Positions 1 through 8,272 of a stretch of 64,000 bases of DNA are shown piece by piece. Source of the DNA: Durusdinium trenchii (Eukaryota; Sar; Dinophyceae; Suessiales; Symbiodiniaceae); the NCBI GenBank assembly GCA_963970005.1, contig CAXAMN010003958.1, positions 1 to 64,000 on the forward strand, given 5' to 3'. The position numbers and the translations under genes are program-made. The notes below the pieces were generated by a model that made no database searches, was not told the origin of the DNA, and saw only the letters and a list, made by a program, of their open reading frames with translations. Each line of letters begins with the position of its first letter. Position 1 is the stretch's first letter.

Positions 1-42
1 ACATTGATGAGCTCGTGAAACTGAGGGGTGTTGGTCACTGAC

Positions 43-177
43 ATGGCACAAAGACGCATTGATGATGATAATGGCGACGTGCTTGTGTTCAGCGAGAAGG
101 AAAACGATTGGGTTCACATTCCAAAAAACTTGGGTGTGTACAGCCTGGGTTTTCCGTGTACCCCATGGTCATTGTGA
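43..177 (+). CDS. Exon-like ORF with possible start codon, unknown protein
   Basis: An ATG at 43 opens a 44-codon frame beginning MAQRRIDDDNGDVLVF and stopping at 175-177. The first 35 residues are rich in Asp, Glu and Lys, which is unusual for random sequence here and suggests a real coding segment; the last few codons probably lie in an intron. A second frame (bases 3-41) reads IDELVKLRGVGH before a stop and could instead be the end of an upstream exon. No domain is recognised. It lies on the same strand as all better supported genes to the right, so it may belong to the same gene cluster. The window edge cuts off the upstream context. Confidence 0.3.
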   Translation: MAQRRIDDDNGDVLVFSEKENDWVHIPKNLGVYSLGFPCTPWSL

Positions 178-250
178 CTTGTCAGCCATTGGAACATTGG
201 TTGGAGTTCCTCAAGAGACATGTTTGCAGACCATCCCTGTGTTCTGCTGA

Positions 251-451
251 AGGCGAGGGCTTGGCAAGGGCTGGAAGGACCCCAATAGTGCTCCATTCTT
301 CGTCGGCATCGAAACGATCAAGAGGTGCGAGCCATTGGTATGGACCGTAGAATGTGCCCCTGGACTTCAAATGTTTAATGAAGCATTGCTGAGTGCAGGG
401 TGTAGCGCAGCAGCTGTATTCATAAATGTAAGCATTCTAAGGTGGAGGGCA
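251..451 (+). CDS. Exon-like open segment, unknown protein
   Basis: This frame is open without an ATG from a stop at 248-250 to a stop at 449-451. It reads as convincing protein (GWKDPNSAPFFVGIETIK, then CEPLVWTVECAPGLQMFNEA), so it is best seen as an internal exon. A likely acceptor AG lies at 251-252. A GTAAG-type donor (GTAAGC) begins at 428. I could not find a next exon that keeps the phase, so the 3' boundary is open. It has no recognised domain. The reverse strand is also partly open here, but its translation looks less protein-like. Confidence 0.35.
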
Positions 452-894
452 TGAGCCAAAGATCCTCAGGCGATGGTGCAGCAGATGGAGTCAGTGATTT
501 GGAAAAGGCTTTGCAGTATATTGAGAAGCAGCTGGGGACCTTGTACTTCATCTCGATTTTCAGGAATCACACACCGGTGCAACAGGGGTTCCCGGTGTTG
601 AGGCCCCGATGGTATGCTTCTAGCCTAAAAAACATTTCATGTGAGACACAATCCATGAATGTTTTTGAGCTTTGAATGCTGAATGCTGAATCCTTTTGAG
701 CTTTGACTCAGGCTTTGGGCTTGCTGCGAGGTGGAAATCTCGCAGTGGGTAATTTGCAACAGCTTTGTGAGAACCTCAAGCAGGAGATTACGATCCCCAA
801 CACAGTGGACTACTTCGAGTTCCTGTCACTCAAACGTCCTGATTCTGTTCAATGGGATCGACTTCATGCGCTCCCAAACCACAGGGCTCTTTGA
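442..894 (+). CDS. Two exon-like frames, unknown protein
   Basis: Two short frames follow each other. The first (442-675) contains DGAADGVSDLEKALQYIEKQ, a helix-forming acidic stretch. The second (703-894) contains LRGGNLAVGNLQQLCENLKQ, followed by an aromatic and acidic stretch. They lie in different frames, separated by AT-rich sequence with the short direct repeat TGAATGCTGAATGCTGAA near 675-690, so an intron or a frame break is needed between them. Neither has a recognisable domain. They fit the plus-strand orientation of the locus and may belong to the same gene as the segment just upstream. Confidence 0.25.
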
Positions 895-2410
895 TCGCAC
901 ATATTCCACTGGTTGGATTCCTCCGCCAATGTTCAACTCAAATTCATTCAAATCAAGGAAATGCTGGACCTGCAGCGGTGTGAATGCGAACTCAGCCCTT
1001 GGTCAGTTTGCTCCACCCACGCGTGCAATTGTGGAAATCGAGCTGCAATTGTCAAAATAAACAATTGTTGCGGTGACATCTCACAACATTCAAACTGCTG
1101 CTTCTATGAAACACAACATAACCAAACCAAACATGACCATGAAGTCACAAGCCGAGCTCTAAGGATGCAAAGGGGCCATCACTTGTTCGTGGCGGAAGGT
1201 ACATGCTGAATACCTCAAGGAACATAGTCACTCGGTGAAGAGATCGTTGCTGCGCAAGAAAACAGTCATGATTCTGACTCTGATTCATAAGCTGAACTGT
1301 TTCACTGACCGGTTGATTGTGACTGACTGAGATTCTGATTCTGAATGACTTTGCAGGTGACCTCATGAACATCAACTTGGCAGAAGAGTCAGGCAAAATC
1401 ACTTTCATCGAGCTCCTTACTTTGCAGTTAGCAGCCAGCCTTCGTCTTCATCAAACGTCTCACGCAGCAACCATGAACCAGATCATGGCCAAGAAGTCAG
1501 TATGAGATCGTTCAAACTCAGGCTTTTGGAGACTGCTGGCATCAAGCAAACAAATTCCGCAAGGGAGAGGAATATGTTGAACATTCTGAGCTACATTTCT
1601 GCTCCGCTTCAATCCAGCAGGGTCATCATCGATAAAAGCCAGACCATCAAGCGACTTGGAATCATCCAATCCTGAGCCTTTGTTGTGGTTTGCATGCATG
1701 AAATACCTTAAAGCATAATTTTCCTTTAAGCATAGGCGCTGCCAGCTTCGACAAGACGGATGCGTGCCTACCCTCGCAACGAGATCTTCCATCTACTGTA
1801 TGGGTTTAGGCCGGGAGCTTCGGGAGTCAGAACTCGCAACTTTGATTCTTGGTTGCAAGCCTGGCTACCAATTTCTACTATTATAGACGACTGATGTCTG
1901 AGCGCTGATCATGAACGACAACTTGTGACAACTAGTGATGCTGCAAACGCTGCTAGCTTTTCATGATCCTTAGGATGGGTATTCCGGCGTCAACGAGCTT
2001 TGAGAAGCAAACGGGGCCGGCCATCCGCAAATTGCTTGGAAATGGCATGCACACGGCATCCATTGGGCAAGTAGTCGGGCTCGGGGTATTGATCAAGTCT
2101 GGACTCATCCATTAGCCGAGTCATGATCTTACAGGCTGCAGAACTGGCCAACTGGTTGGAAAAACGGCTTTGACAGATCAGTCAGGTGTCACTTCATTTT
2201 CAATTTCAATTGCTAGCCTACGATTGAGTCCTCATGACCTACTGTTGTCACTCAAGTCATCGAAGCTTTTCAGATTCAGATTCAGATTCAAGCATAAAAA
2301 TTGATTGACCCACTGTTCAAACTCAGTTGTCACAACTAAAAGGTCAAACTCAATCATAGTCAAACTCACCTACGTTCAAGAGAGCGCATGTCACTCATAG
2401 AGAATCCCCG
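895..2410. other. Non-coding stretch, probably introns or spacer
   Basis: No convincing gene. The sequence holds the short-word repeats seen in other introns of this locus: runs built from GATTCTGATTC and TGACTGACT at about 1265-1350, and from CAGATTCAGATTCAG near 2273-2300. The frames that are open for more than 100 codons (731-1060 plus, 1460-1792 minus) have no domain and no coding-like composition. Confidence 0.4.
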
Positions 2411-2742
2411 TCACTCGTACCCACGTTCGGTCCCTTATAGCTTTCACGTCACTCGTACCCACGTTCGGTCCCTTATAGCTTTCACGTCACTCGTACCCAC
2501 GTTCGGTCCGTCCCTTATAGCTTTCACGTCGCTCGTACCCACGTTCGGTTCCTTATAGCTTTCACGTCACTCGTACCCACGTTCGGTACCTTATAGCTTT
2601 CACGTCACTCGTACCCACGTTCGGTCCATCCCTTATAGCTTTCACGTCGCTCGTACCCACGTTCGGTTCCTTATAGCTTTCACGTCACTCGTACCCACGT
2701 TCGGTACCTTATAGCTCTCACGTCACTCGTACCCACGTTCGG
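2411..2742. repeat. 38-bp tandem repeat with 118-bp higher-order period
   Basis: Eight complete units and a partial ninth start at 2411, 2449, 2487, 2529, 2567, 2605, 2647, 2685 and 2723. The unit begins TCACTCGTACCCACGTTCGG and ends in TTATAGCTTTCACG. Most units are 38 bp; the third and sixth are 42 bp through an insertion after CGGTCC. Units 3-5 (2487-2604) and 6-8 (2605-2722) are near-identical 42+38+38 blocks, so a 118-bp segment was itself duplicated. It lies between exon-like segments and is best seen as an intronic or intergenic minisatellite. Confidence 0.95.
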
Positions 2743-2804
2743 TCATGTCCCCGACAACCAAATTTTTCAATTTGTCATTTCATTGTGAGTCTCTTGTGCA
2801 AGCA

Positions 2805-2972
2805 AGGTGGAGGTGCTCCATCCCCGATGTACGGTCGTACCCAGGTACGGCCGTACAACAACCTATGATGGAGCTGGCCCACGTCAATGAACTACAATAG
2901 GTAGCATCCTATGTTGTTGTACGGCCGTACCTGGGTACGACCGTGCGTGGGGGATGGAGCACCTCCACCTTT
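2805..2972. repeat. 168-bp fold-back (long inverted repeat)
   Basis: Arms of about 58-60 bp at 2805-2862 and 2913-2972 are reverse complements with few mismatches. The outer ends read AAGGTGGAGGTGCTCCATCC and its complement. Each arm also contains the self-complementary 12-mer GTACGGCCGTAC. The loop is about 50 bp. This is the structure of a fold-back or MITE-like element; it has no coding capacity. It begins about 60 bp after the 38-bp tandem array ends, so both may sit in one intron or spacer. Confidence 0.9.
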
Positions 2973-3025
2973 GTAGCACGCCAGAGTCAATGACCTGTTG
3001 ATATTGAGGTTTCAAGTCCCGTCAG

Positions 3026-3247
3026 TTGTGGCAAGTAGTCATTGCCATGGCTTTGGATGGAGCGGATGACTCGGAAGTCCGGAAGGCCTTTGGCCTGGCA
3101 AGGCGTTCTGCAAAAGGTACGCCAGTGGAACTTGAAATCGCGGAGTTGTTCAGTAAAGTGGTTCGTGCTGGCACACTCCAATCTGAGATCGAGGAGGCTT
3201 TCAAATTTGTGCAATCAAGTTTGGAGGGGATCCTTGACTGCATCTAG
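3026..3247 (+). CDS. Exon-like segment, unknown protein
   Basis: A 73-codon frame begins right after a possible acceptor (CCCGTCAG, AG at 3024-3025) and ends at a TAG at 3245. The translation is markedly protein-like: an Ala/Asp/Glu-rich helix (ALDGADDSEVRKAFGLARRS) followed by VELEIAELFSKVVRAG and a Glu-rich helix. There is no ATG at the left edge, so it is read as an internal exon whose true 3' end is a donor shortly before the stop. No domain is recognised. Frames open on the opposite strand here look like shadows. Confidence 0.45.
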   Translation: MWQVVIAMALDGADDSEVRKAFGLARRSAKGTPVELEIAELFSKVVRAGTLQSEIEEAFKFVQSSLEGILDCI

Positions 3248-3325
3248 AAGCTGACACATCCAACTGACTGATGAAGAATTCAGAGTCTGAAACTGGTCTA
3301 TTCACTCAGTAGCTTTGGCTTGCAG

Positions 3326-3542
3326 GAGAGGCGCCAAAGGACAAGCTTGCCCAACCAGACCTGTGAATGAAGTCGCATCAGCATCTGGGCCTATGACAGT
3401 CGGTGGCAGTCTGTCGTACCTCAAGCTCTCAGAGACAGCCTGTGTAGCGGTCAACCCGAAGCGCATTGAGTTGGTCATGCTTTCGTGGAATCGGATGCCG
3501 ACAGATTTGAATCGCCAGGATCTCATTTTTCCACATTTCTGA
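3326..3542 (+). CDS. Exon-like segment, unknown protein
   Basis: A frame opens after the acceptor TTGGCTTGCAG (AG at 3324-3325) and runs to a stop at 3540. It reads VNEVASASGPMTVGGSLSYL and then a Leu/Val-rich stretch ending PTDLNRQDLIFPHF. The upstream spacer (about 3250-3325) has the GACTGACTGATG and CAGAGTCTGAAAC words typical of introns in this locus. A second frame continues as SEGFVDALIANMPRCCWDD at about 3550-3600, so another exon or a frame break may follow. Function unknown. Confidence 0.4.
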
Positions 3543-4007
3543 ATTTGAGTGAGGGTTTTGTGGATGCCTTGATTGCCAATATGCCAAGGTGTTGTTGGGA
3601 CGATTCAAGTCAATGCGGACCCCTCCGTTTGGAGCGGGACTGACTATGCAGATATGATTCGATCATCTGGAGATGCCGAGTAAGATCCTTAAAACGATTC
3701 TGCGTAGTTACTGCTGCGACTGATTTCAAAGTTATGTTACTTTTCATGCGCTTAGTAGCTGCGCATGATGTCTTGACATGTCACGGAATTAAGGGTGGCA
3801 GCGGCATGTTTGCTGTGCTACTGGCAGAAATCAAACGATCATGTCCTCTACTGGATGTTGGAATCGCTCACCGACGTGGTGTTGTGTCTTTCCCGACAAG
3901 GGAGTGGAGCGGACTATCTCCTAGCAAAGTTTCGATGCTTTTTCGCAAGAAAGCCAAACTCTTGCCTGCAACAGCTTTGTCACGCTTCATATAAATGCTT
4001 ACTTCAG

Positions 4008-4988
4008 AATACCGCTGCTCAGGGTCCTATGAGGATGAAGAGAAGGCCAGGAATGTGATGGGTCTTTCTGCAAGGGCAAAGTGCTTGGTGCTCCTCGAGC
4101 TGACGGAGTGTTTGGGAGACAAGCCAGAGGTTGTCGCCACAAAGCTTGCGTCGGATTGGTCGCCCGAGACAGTGAAAAGATATGTGGCGGTTGCCAGAAA
4201 GCTGAACTCCCAACCAACTTTGCTACAGTCGATTGTCCAACTCGAGTACGAACTGGGGAGGGAGAGTTTTCTGGACGGGATAACCGCCCTGCGAAGTTTG
4301 ACTGGTCTCAATGTGGAAGAACCAGACGCTGTGTTCTTGGCAACTTGGCTGCAGATTTTCATTTTGAAGCATCCAGTCTACTGTTTGAGCATGTTTGAAG
4401 TGATCTTCCTTAGTTGGTCGGCAGGTCAACATCATTGGGATGGAGCAACGGTGCGGCTTCAGGAGGTCTGGAAGCATCGTGCCTTTGAGGCACTGCAAAG
4501 GCAACTTTGACATTGGGACCCGCATGAAGTATGTGCTCATCAGGAGGGACCTCTTTCGCCATTTGGCCGGATTGTTCAAGCACTTTGAGAGCGATATCAT
4601 GGCCTACTCAGAAGTATCCTGGTATTTCAATTTCATTGGGACTGAGCAGGAGGCTGAGGGAACCGAGTCGCCTGAGGAAGATGCGTCAGCGTATGTTGAA
4701 GTGTCTGCATACGCTTCCAAAGCTCCATTGATGCGGCTTTGCACCAAACTCGCCAAGGGACATATGGAGTTGCCGCTTTGCAAAGTCACGATGCTTGGAC
4801 TGCATTTATTCACACTCACGGCCCCGTTCCGTTTTACTCATGGCACCGTTATTCCCGCACCACTGAAAAGACCATTTCTGAGGAAAGATTCGGTCCCTGG
4901 CAAAAGCTTGAACCTGAGCAAGGACGATAGCCTTCAGAAGCACGTGGACGGGTGTCGGGAGAAGTTCATGTGGCTCGGACATTGCTGA
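4008..4988 (+). CDS. Long exon-like region with one internal frame break, unknown protein
   Basis: The region opens after the acceptor CTTACTTCAG (AG at 4006-4007). The first frame runs to 4510 and reads as an alpha-helical protein (LSARAKCLVLLELTECLGDK, then DWSPETVKRYVAVARKLNSQ). A second frame, shifted by +1, takes over at about 4490-4510 and is equally protein-like to 4988 (MKYVLIRRDLFRHLAGLFKH, then an acidic stretch and LCTKLAKGHMELPLCKVTML). No intron fits between them, so a one-base indel near 4500 is the simplest reading: decay or a sequencing error. A GC donor at 4940 would join in phase to the next exon at 5089. No known domain. Confidence 0.5.
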
Positions 4989-5088
4989 GTCATTGAAACT
5001 TGAGTTGTCATTGAATTGTTTTGTGATTGGCATTGCTTGTTTTGAATTATTGTTTTGGCATTGCCTTGGCATTCACTTGCTGATCAAG

Positions 5089-5256
5089 GCAAGACTTTCC
5101 GCCAACGCCTGCTGTGGCTGTCAAGCAGGCCACGATGAGGCACGAGTTCTTGGAAGTGACCATCAACAATGATATCATCTCCGAACCTGAGTACCTCGAG
5201 GAATTGGCGAAATACAACACAATGGCGACAGCTCACGAAGCCAGGACAATCCAAGA
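5089..5256 (+). CDS. Exon of a multi-exon unknown gene
   Basis: Exon beginning after GATCAAG (AG at 5087-5088) with a codon split after its second base. It reads FPPTPAVAVKQATMRHEFLE and on to EPEYLEELAKYNTMATAHEA, strongly coding-like. The frame stays open to 5344, but a phase-compatible GC donor at 5257 would join ARTIQE directly to the next exon (5363, YTAARVEWLL), with the triplet GAG repeated at both intron ends. The short gap upstream (about 4989-5088) has TTGAATTG and TTGGCATTG words and no coding signal. Confidence 0.5.
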
Positions 5257-5362
5257 GCATCTTGGCTTTACTTTTTTGGCGTCTTGGGCAAGACTTCTTT
5301 TTGTACATTCACACAAATGCTCACTGATCAGGCTTTTGAGCTGATTTTGATCTTTTGCTGAG

Positions 5363-5853
5363 GTACACCGCAGCCAGAGTTGAGTGGTTGCTTTGGCCAA
5401 ACGGAACAGATGGACGAATGGAGAGGCTACCCATTCTTCGGGAAGCTGCGGGCCCCAAGCTCATGCTATACGAAAGCCAAAACGATGGGCTGTTGGACTA
5501 TGATGAGGTTAAAAAGCGACGGGTCAACGTATTTACAGGGAGTGGGGTTGGCACTTCCTCTTCAAGAGTGACAGAGGTCATTGATATGTTTGAAACGATG
5601 CAACGCACAAGTGCGCCTGAAGCTCGTGACAAGTCATGTTTGGCGGTGCTCACAAAGGTTGACAACCTCAGGACCAAGTCGGGATTGGATATCATCCGCA
5701 CGAAGCTACCGCGCAAAACAAGCACTGCAGTGATCACGTTGGACCCTGAGCACTCTGACTTGCTGGCCCGAATTCGCCGAGGTAAGAGGGCATTTGGCGC
5801 CTTTGGTGGCATTATCCCGCCATGCTACATTGGAGTGTTTGTGCGGTTGCAAG
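5363..5853 (+). CDS. Exon of the same unknown gene
   Basis: A 491-bp exon follows the acceptor TTTTGCTGAG (AG at 5361-5362). It is open throughout and reads VEWLLWPNGTDG, then ESQNDGLLDYDEVKKRRVNV and VTEVIDMFETMQRTSAPEAR, then a Ser/Thr/Lys-rich part. It ends at a GC donor: CAAG then GCTGAAAG at 5854. The next exon starts at 5897 after CTAAG, so AAGGC is present at both ends and the split codon is completed exactly (G + GC = Gly). Intron length 43 nt. No family is recognised for the protein, but exon structure, phase and composition together make it a confident coding exon. Confidence 0.6.
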
Positions 5854-5896
5854 GCTGAAAGGTGTTTTGACTGGTTTTTCTGTTTCAGTCTCTAAG

Positions 5897-6099
5897 GCGC
5901 ACACATCGAAGATCGGATGGTTTTGGCCTCACCAAAAGGCTTTTTGACAGCTACAACAACCATGAAGCACCTCAAGGGTGACACCTTCTTCAATAGATGG
6001 AGCTGTCCTTTGATTCCATTGGGGAGCATGCCGGTGACGAAGCAGACCGAATACGACAGTATGTTTGCTGGGGACACATCTTCTGACCGGTTGACAGAG
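5897..6099 (+). CDS. Exon of the same unknown gene
   Basis: The exon starts with the last two bases of a Gly codon and reads AHIEDRMVLASPKGFLTATT, then TFFNRWSCPLIPLGSMPVTK, ending SSDRLTE. A GA donor at 6100 (ACAGAG then GACTGC) pairs with the acceptor TCTCGCAG at 6207-6208; both exon ends are in phase 0, so the junction reads TE-DIGQ. Intron length 109 nt, made of TTTTGATATTGAAATTG-like words. A stronger-looking acceptor (CTGTTTCAG at 5881-5888) would bring in a stop codon in this frame, so the AAG at 5896 is preferred. Confidence 0.55.
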
Positions 6100-6208
6100 G
6101 ACTGCATGATTTGAGTGCTGCTATTGTTTTTGCTGCGGCTATTTTATGATTGCGCCTTTGATATTGAAATTGATTTTGATATTACTGATGATATTGATTG
6201 TCTCGCAG

Positions 6209-6466
6209 GATATCGGTCAGGAGGGTGAGATGATCGTTTCGGACATGGTGAAGGACGACGAGTGCATCCCGTTCCCCCATGAAAGCCATCAAGTCCTTTC
6301 TCAGGAGCTCTTGCACATCTTCAATGCTGGGGTGCTGGTGGCAGTTGGGATTGGAAGCGGATACTCAATCCTTGGTGGCCTCCTTGGTGGAGCAAGAGTG
6401 GTGGCGATTTGTGCATCCAAGGCGCACCAGAAGTTTGTGCAGAAGAATTTGACCTCTTGGTTGAAG
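6209..6466 (+). CDS. Exon of the same unknown gene; weak Rossmann-like motif
   Basis: This phase-0 exon reads DIGQEGEMIVSDMVKDDECI, then HIFNAGVLVAVGIGSGYSIL and GGLLGGARVVAICASKAHQK. The Gly-rich turn, short helix and strand (VAVGIGSGYSILGGLLGGARVVAIC) loosely resemble motif I of a SAM-dependent methyltransferase, but no catalytic motif is seen, so no function is assigned. The frame meets a stop at 6473. A GA donor at 6467 (TTGAAG then GAGACT) pairs with the acceptor CCAAG at 6594-6595. AAGGAGA lies at both ends, and the 129-nt intron joins K to EKKVVPG in phase 0. Confidence 0.55.
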
Positions 6467-6595
6467 GAGACTTAATGATAATCAGATATCTTTTACCTAT
6501 GTAGTGAATCCCTTTTGGTTATGTTTTTATGGTTTGTTTATGTTTTTTTGGTTAATGTTATTGTAATCGTTCCCATTTCCTTAAGCAAATCCAAG

Positions 6596-6979
6596 GAGAA
6601 GAAGGTTGTGCCTGGGACTGCGCTCGCCAAGCCCCAGCATTTGGTCCAGTATGAGCAGAAGAAAGGCCGATCTGTGGGAGGCGCCGGAGGCACCACGAAA
6701 GCAAGCCCCAATGGCAGCTCAGGCAATTCGACCGTTGATGTGACCCCCCAGCCCTGCGTCCACTCCAAAGTCTACTGTGGCTCCCAGTGCACCTTCGAAT
6801 GGCACGCCACCTGTTGGAGGTCCCGGAAAGAGCTTGTTGGCGAGCTTTGGGACCGTAGCTTTGTGAAGGAGCTTCGAAAGTGTGGAGTTTTGATCTTGAG
6901 TTTTGATGCACTGCATCATTTGGAAAGCACACCTGCGTGTGTTTGGTTTGCGCCTTACTGTCTGACAGTAACAGGCTGA
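6596..6979 (+). CDS. Exon of the same unknown gene, Gly/Ser/Thr-rich
   Basis: The exon starts at GAG after CCAAG and reads EKKVVPGTALAKPQHLVQYE, then a low-complexity stretch (GGAGGTTKASPNGSSGNSTV) that looks like a disordered linker, then a Cys-containing part. The frame is open to a TGA at 6977, but an alternative frame across 6740-6870 is Pro/Ser/Ala-rich and also open, so the true 3' end or a frame break within the exon is uncertain. It may be the last or next-to-last exon of the gene that includes 5363-6466. Confidence 0.45.
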   Translation, partial: EKKVVPGTALAKPQHLVQYEQKKGRSVGGAGGTTKASPNGSSGNSTVDVTPQPCVHSKVYCGSQCTFEWHATCWRSRKELVGELWDRSFVKELRKCGVLILSFDALHHLESTPACVWFAPYCLTVTG

Positions 6980-7271
6980 TCTGTGGGGATCGGATGCGTG
7001 GCAAAAATGTTTGGAGCTGTAGAGCAGTCTGATTGTGATGGCTAGCTGTCATGCGCACAGTTTGTTCACAGACTTCACACTCAAATGTACATGCTCACTG
7101 CGGTACTCTGTTCACAGTCATGTTCACAGTCATGTACGTGCTCACAGCGATTTCAATCGACCCGGATTTTAGTCAGATACTCAGATTTCAATCGACTCAA
7201 ACTCAGTGTTCACTTATAGTACTTGAGCCTTTCAACCACGGTCAGTCCCTCCCCCACTTGCAGTGCAGCCT

Positions 7272-7522
7272 ATGGCTTTGGACCTTCTCTCCGAAGCTGC
7301 ACGGAAGAACATAAAAAAAGAGGTGTCATGTTTGCATTTGGAAAGGGTTTTGCCAAAGTTGGTGAAGGGATTTGACTCCATCTGTGACCAGCTCTGAGGT
7401 AAAAGACATATTGGAACGCAACGAGTCTGACATCACATTGAGGGCGCTGACACAGCTCGTAACGAAGAAAACAACGATCGACTGCGAACCTTGGCTGTCA
7501 ATTTTGATTCCCTGACTCATTG
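7272..7522 (+). CDS. Short coding segment with a +1 frame break
   Basis: An ATG at 7272, six bases after TGCAG, starts MALDLLSEAARKNIKKEVSC and continues to FDSICDQL, where TGA stops it at about 7395. One base further on, another frame reads SSEVKDILERNESDITLRAL and TQLVTKKTTIDCEPWLS up to a TGA at about 7520. Both halves look like one helical, charged protein, so a one-base indel around 7384-7396 best explains the break; an intron does not fit. No domain recognised. It could be the start of a gene, given the ATG, or an internal exon. Confidence 0.4.
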
Positions 7523-7568
7523 ACCCACTGCAATTGTTAATATCTGACCCACTGCAATTGTTAATATC
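7521..7568. repeat. 24-bp tandem duplication
   Basis: TGACCCACTGCAATTGTTAATATC occurs twice in direct succession (7521-7544 and 7545-7568) without mismatch. It lies just after the stop of the preceding coding segment and ends next to TCAGGAGAAGG, a possible acceptor, so it is probably intronic. Confidence 0.9.
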
Positions 7569-7920
7569 TCAGGAGAAGGGCCCTGGATATGTTGTGGTGC
7601 AAAAAGTTGCGATGAAGTACCGGGAAACGCCGAAGCCTAGCAAGACCGGACAAAAGGTCCTGGTACCAATGTTTAAGAAATGAGGTTTGTCCGAGTTGCG
7701 CTTGGAGGAAAACAGCCTGAGAAGCCAAGATGTTTCACTAGTAATCGCGAGAAAGGGGGTCTAGTGATGTGTACTGTGTAGTGATGTGCATGGCCCGGGG
7801 GGGTGTCATTGTTCCTGCATGCTTGAAATGATTGAGGTCAATGCTCCAAGCGGCTGGCCCATCTGCCAAGGACAGAACTGCGATTAAGGGTTCTTTTGCC
7901 GCTAGGACATTGTCAATCTC

Positions 7921-8040
7921 AGATTGTTCTGAAGGCATTTGAAGTGTCACATTCAGATTCTTCTGCAAGCGTTTGTTCTCAGATTCTTCTGAAAGCATTT
8001 GAAGTGTCACATTCATATTCTTCTGCAATCGTTTGTTGCA
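7921..8040. repeat. 60-bp tandem duplication
   Basis: Two 60-bp copies (7921-7980 and 7981-8040) begin AGATTSTTCTGAARGCATTT and end CTTCTGCAAKCGTTTGTTSY, with only a few differences. The copy is in a non-coding stretch upstream of the OTU-like gene. A reverse-strand frame is open across it only because 60 is a multiple of three. Confidence 0.9.
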
Positions 8041-8196
8041 TTGCATGTCATATACGTTTATGGACTCTGGTGTTGACGTTGCTGTTCCTGCCATGTGTTG
8101 CTCAATCATTAATCATGACAGGGTAATTAGATCTTTGACAGACTTGAGTTGCACCGAATCCTTCATCACCAGCAGAAATGTCAGACTACGATTTGA

Positions 8197-8272
8197 GATC
8201 ACCACCAAAAAGCATTTTGACATCTTTGCCATGTGATCACCACCAAAAAACATTCTGACATCTTTGCCATGT
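8197..8272. repeat. 38-bp tandem duplication at the OTU-like gene start
   Basis: GATCACCACCAAAAARCATT plus TGACATCTTTGCCATGTG-type sequence occurs at 8197-8234 and 8235-8272. Each copy carries an ATG in the same context (CTTTGCCATGTG). The first ATG (8231) is followed at once by TGA; the second (8269) opens the OTU-like reading frame. The duplication therefore decides where translation can begin. Confidence 0.85.

Noticed and set aside
2411..2742. CRISPR-like array
   Set aside because: Units are contiguous without unique spacers, and the context is eukaryotic.
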